Below the pieces are notes generated by a model that did no database searches, had not been told where the DNA came from, and worked only from the letters and a program-made list of their open reading frames with translations. 7,685 nt of DNA from Mycoplasmataceae bacterium (GTDB taxonomy: Bacteria; Bacillota_I; Bacilli_A; Mycoplasmatales; Mycoplasmoidaceae), in the NCBI GenBank assembly GCA_031278855.1, contig JAITJR010000108.1, positions 1 through 7,685 of the forward strand, written 5' to 3'. Both the position numbers and the translations under genes were made by a program. Positions 7,034-7,685 of this stretch are shown here, one piece after another (within the stretch, counting starts at the first letter, position 1; each line of letters opens with the position of its first letter).

Positions 7034-7073
7034 AAAGCAAGAATTAGCATTCGCTAGTTCTTGCTTTTTATTT
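7034..7073 (+). terminator. Intrinsic terminator (attenuator) before the lipoprotein gene
   Basis: A 15-bp stem, AAAGCAAGAATTAGC (7034-7048) with GCTAGTTCTTGCTTT (7053-7067), perfect except for one G-U pair, with an ATTC loop and followed by TTATTT, which with the stem's last T's gives a T-run. It is the strongest hairpin in the window. It lies only 28 nt before the lipoprotein ATG, with no promoter in between, so the gene seems to depend on read-through. Alternatively the 6950-7073 segment is a separate small RNA of about 120 nt. Confidence 0.85.
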
Positions 7074-7101
7074 CTCGGTTCACCAGAAAGAAGGAAAAAT
7101 C

Positions 7102-7685
7102 ATGAAAAAAACAAAATGCATTAAATCATTAATTGGCATCGGGACGATTGGAGCGATTGGTCTTGGTGTTTCAGTTGGAATTGCCAGTTGTGGAAAAGCT
7201 ACTACCACTGATGTCGTTAGCTTTGACAACGATTACCATCCTAGTGTGTCGACTACTGATGGCGAACAAATTTACCATGCTTCATCATCAATGGATGGCA
7301 GGATTAGTTATGCGGCCATCAATCTTCCTGATCGCGGAGTAGATTTTGATGATAGTAGTGGTAAATTAAACTACACAACTGCACTTCCAGCCAATCATGA
7401 TATCACCATCAATGCCACAAGCGATAAAGGCGGTCATAGTTCTATTAAGATTACCCTTTTGGCGACTCCGACTCCAACCCCTGCATTGAGCGCAAGCATT
7501 TCAAAGAATAATTTACCGATGGGCACAGAAGGGACAGCCACCTTATCGGTCACCGACATCAACACAACTTCCTGAACAGACCCTGATGTCAGTTTTGGGG
7601 ATGCTTCGGGAAATTTTACTTTTTCTGAATCTTGGGAAGGCAGTGGTTTGACTAGAACAAAAACCATCGGTCTAAACTCCCAATC
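7102..7685 (+). CDS. Surface lipoprotein with Ig-like repeats (partial, runs off the right edge)
   Basis: The first 194 codons are visible. A basic start MKKTKCIK, a Gly/Ile-rich hydrophobic segment and the lipobox IASC (27-30) mark a lipoprotein whose Cys30 is lipidated after signal peptidase II cleavage, anchoring it outside the membrane. Residues about 38-120 resemble a putative Ig or cadherin-like module (INLPDRGVDFDDSSGKL, then ITINATSDKGG). A TPTPTP linker (122-127) leads to a second beta-rich module starting LSASISKNNLPMGTEGTATL. Codon 158 is TGA, read as Trp since the module continues; TGG is also used. AGAAGGA at 7089-7095, 6 nt before the ATG, supports the start. Composition differs from its neighbours: 58 of 120 bases at 7441-7560 are G or C. 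No enzyme motif is visible. Function is probably adhesion or antigenic display (inference), and expression may be phase variable through the leader. Confidence 0.9.

Noticed and set aside
6950..7073. Known structured RNA (T-box, SRP RNA, tmRNA, tRNA) in the lipoprotein leader
   Set aside because: No T-box sequence, SRP tetraloop domain, tRNA cloverleaf or tmRNA feature is visible; only simple hairpins are present.
7133..7667. ORFs at 7133-7342 (+) and 7434-7667 (-) overlapping the lipoprotein
   Set aside because: The lipoprotein frame has a lipobox, ribosome-binding site and Ig-like modules; the others have none of these.

Overview
The window looks like a piece of a mollicute chromosome (Mycoplasma/Spiroplasma-type). 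It is AT-rich and has small intergenic gaps. In-frame TGA codons must be read as tryptophan: one in rnhC, three in fumC, one in the FtsK-like gene and one in the lipoprotein gene, at places where homologous sequence continues unbroken on both sides. Under the standard code these four genes fall apart; under the mycoplasma code every one is intact. No transposon, CRISPR array, tRNA or rRNA was seen. I cannot name the species.

Layout: (a) 1-188, a two-way terminator and a 28-codon minus-strand mini-ORF. (b) 210-1121, RNase HIII (rnhC, +). (c) 1249-1518, ribosomal protein uS15 (rpsO, -), convergent with rnhC, with its own terminator and a structured leader. (d) 1657-3039, class II fumarate hydratase (fumC, +), divergent from rpsO; a TCA-cycle enzyme is unexpected in a mollicute. 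(e) 3036-6691, a minus-strand two-gene operon: an RNase J2-like protein followed, by a TAATG stop-start overlap, by an FtsK/SpoIIIE-like membrane protein. This matches the rnjB-spoIIIE neighbourhood of Firmicutes, but both proteins have lost the residues that make their families enzymes. (f) 6692-7101, a divergent regulatory region with a promoter on each strand, a CpG-rich patch, and a leader holding a (GA)9 dinucleotide repeat and a strong intrinsic terminator. (g) 7102-7685, the start of a surface lipoprotein gene that runs off the right edge.

Two things stand out. First, the lipoprotein leader looks like a possible phase-variable attenuator. The GA repeat lies inside a short leader ORF. 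In the present allele that ORF stops before the terminator, but loss of one GA unit would carry translation into the terminator stem, which could switch the lipoprotein on. Second, the RNase J2-like/FtsK-like pair keeps both folds and the ancestral gene order but has lost the metal ligands of one and the Walker A lysine and Walker B acids of the other. This suggests a retained non-catalytic complex rather than two enzymes. Both readings are inferences from sequence alone.
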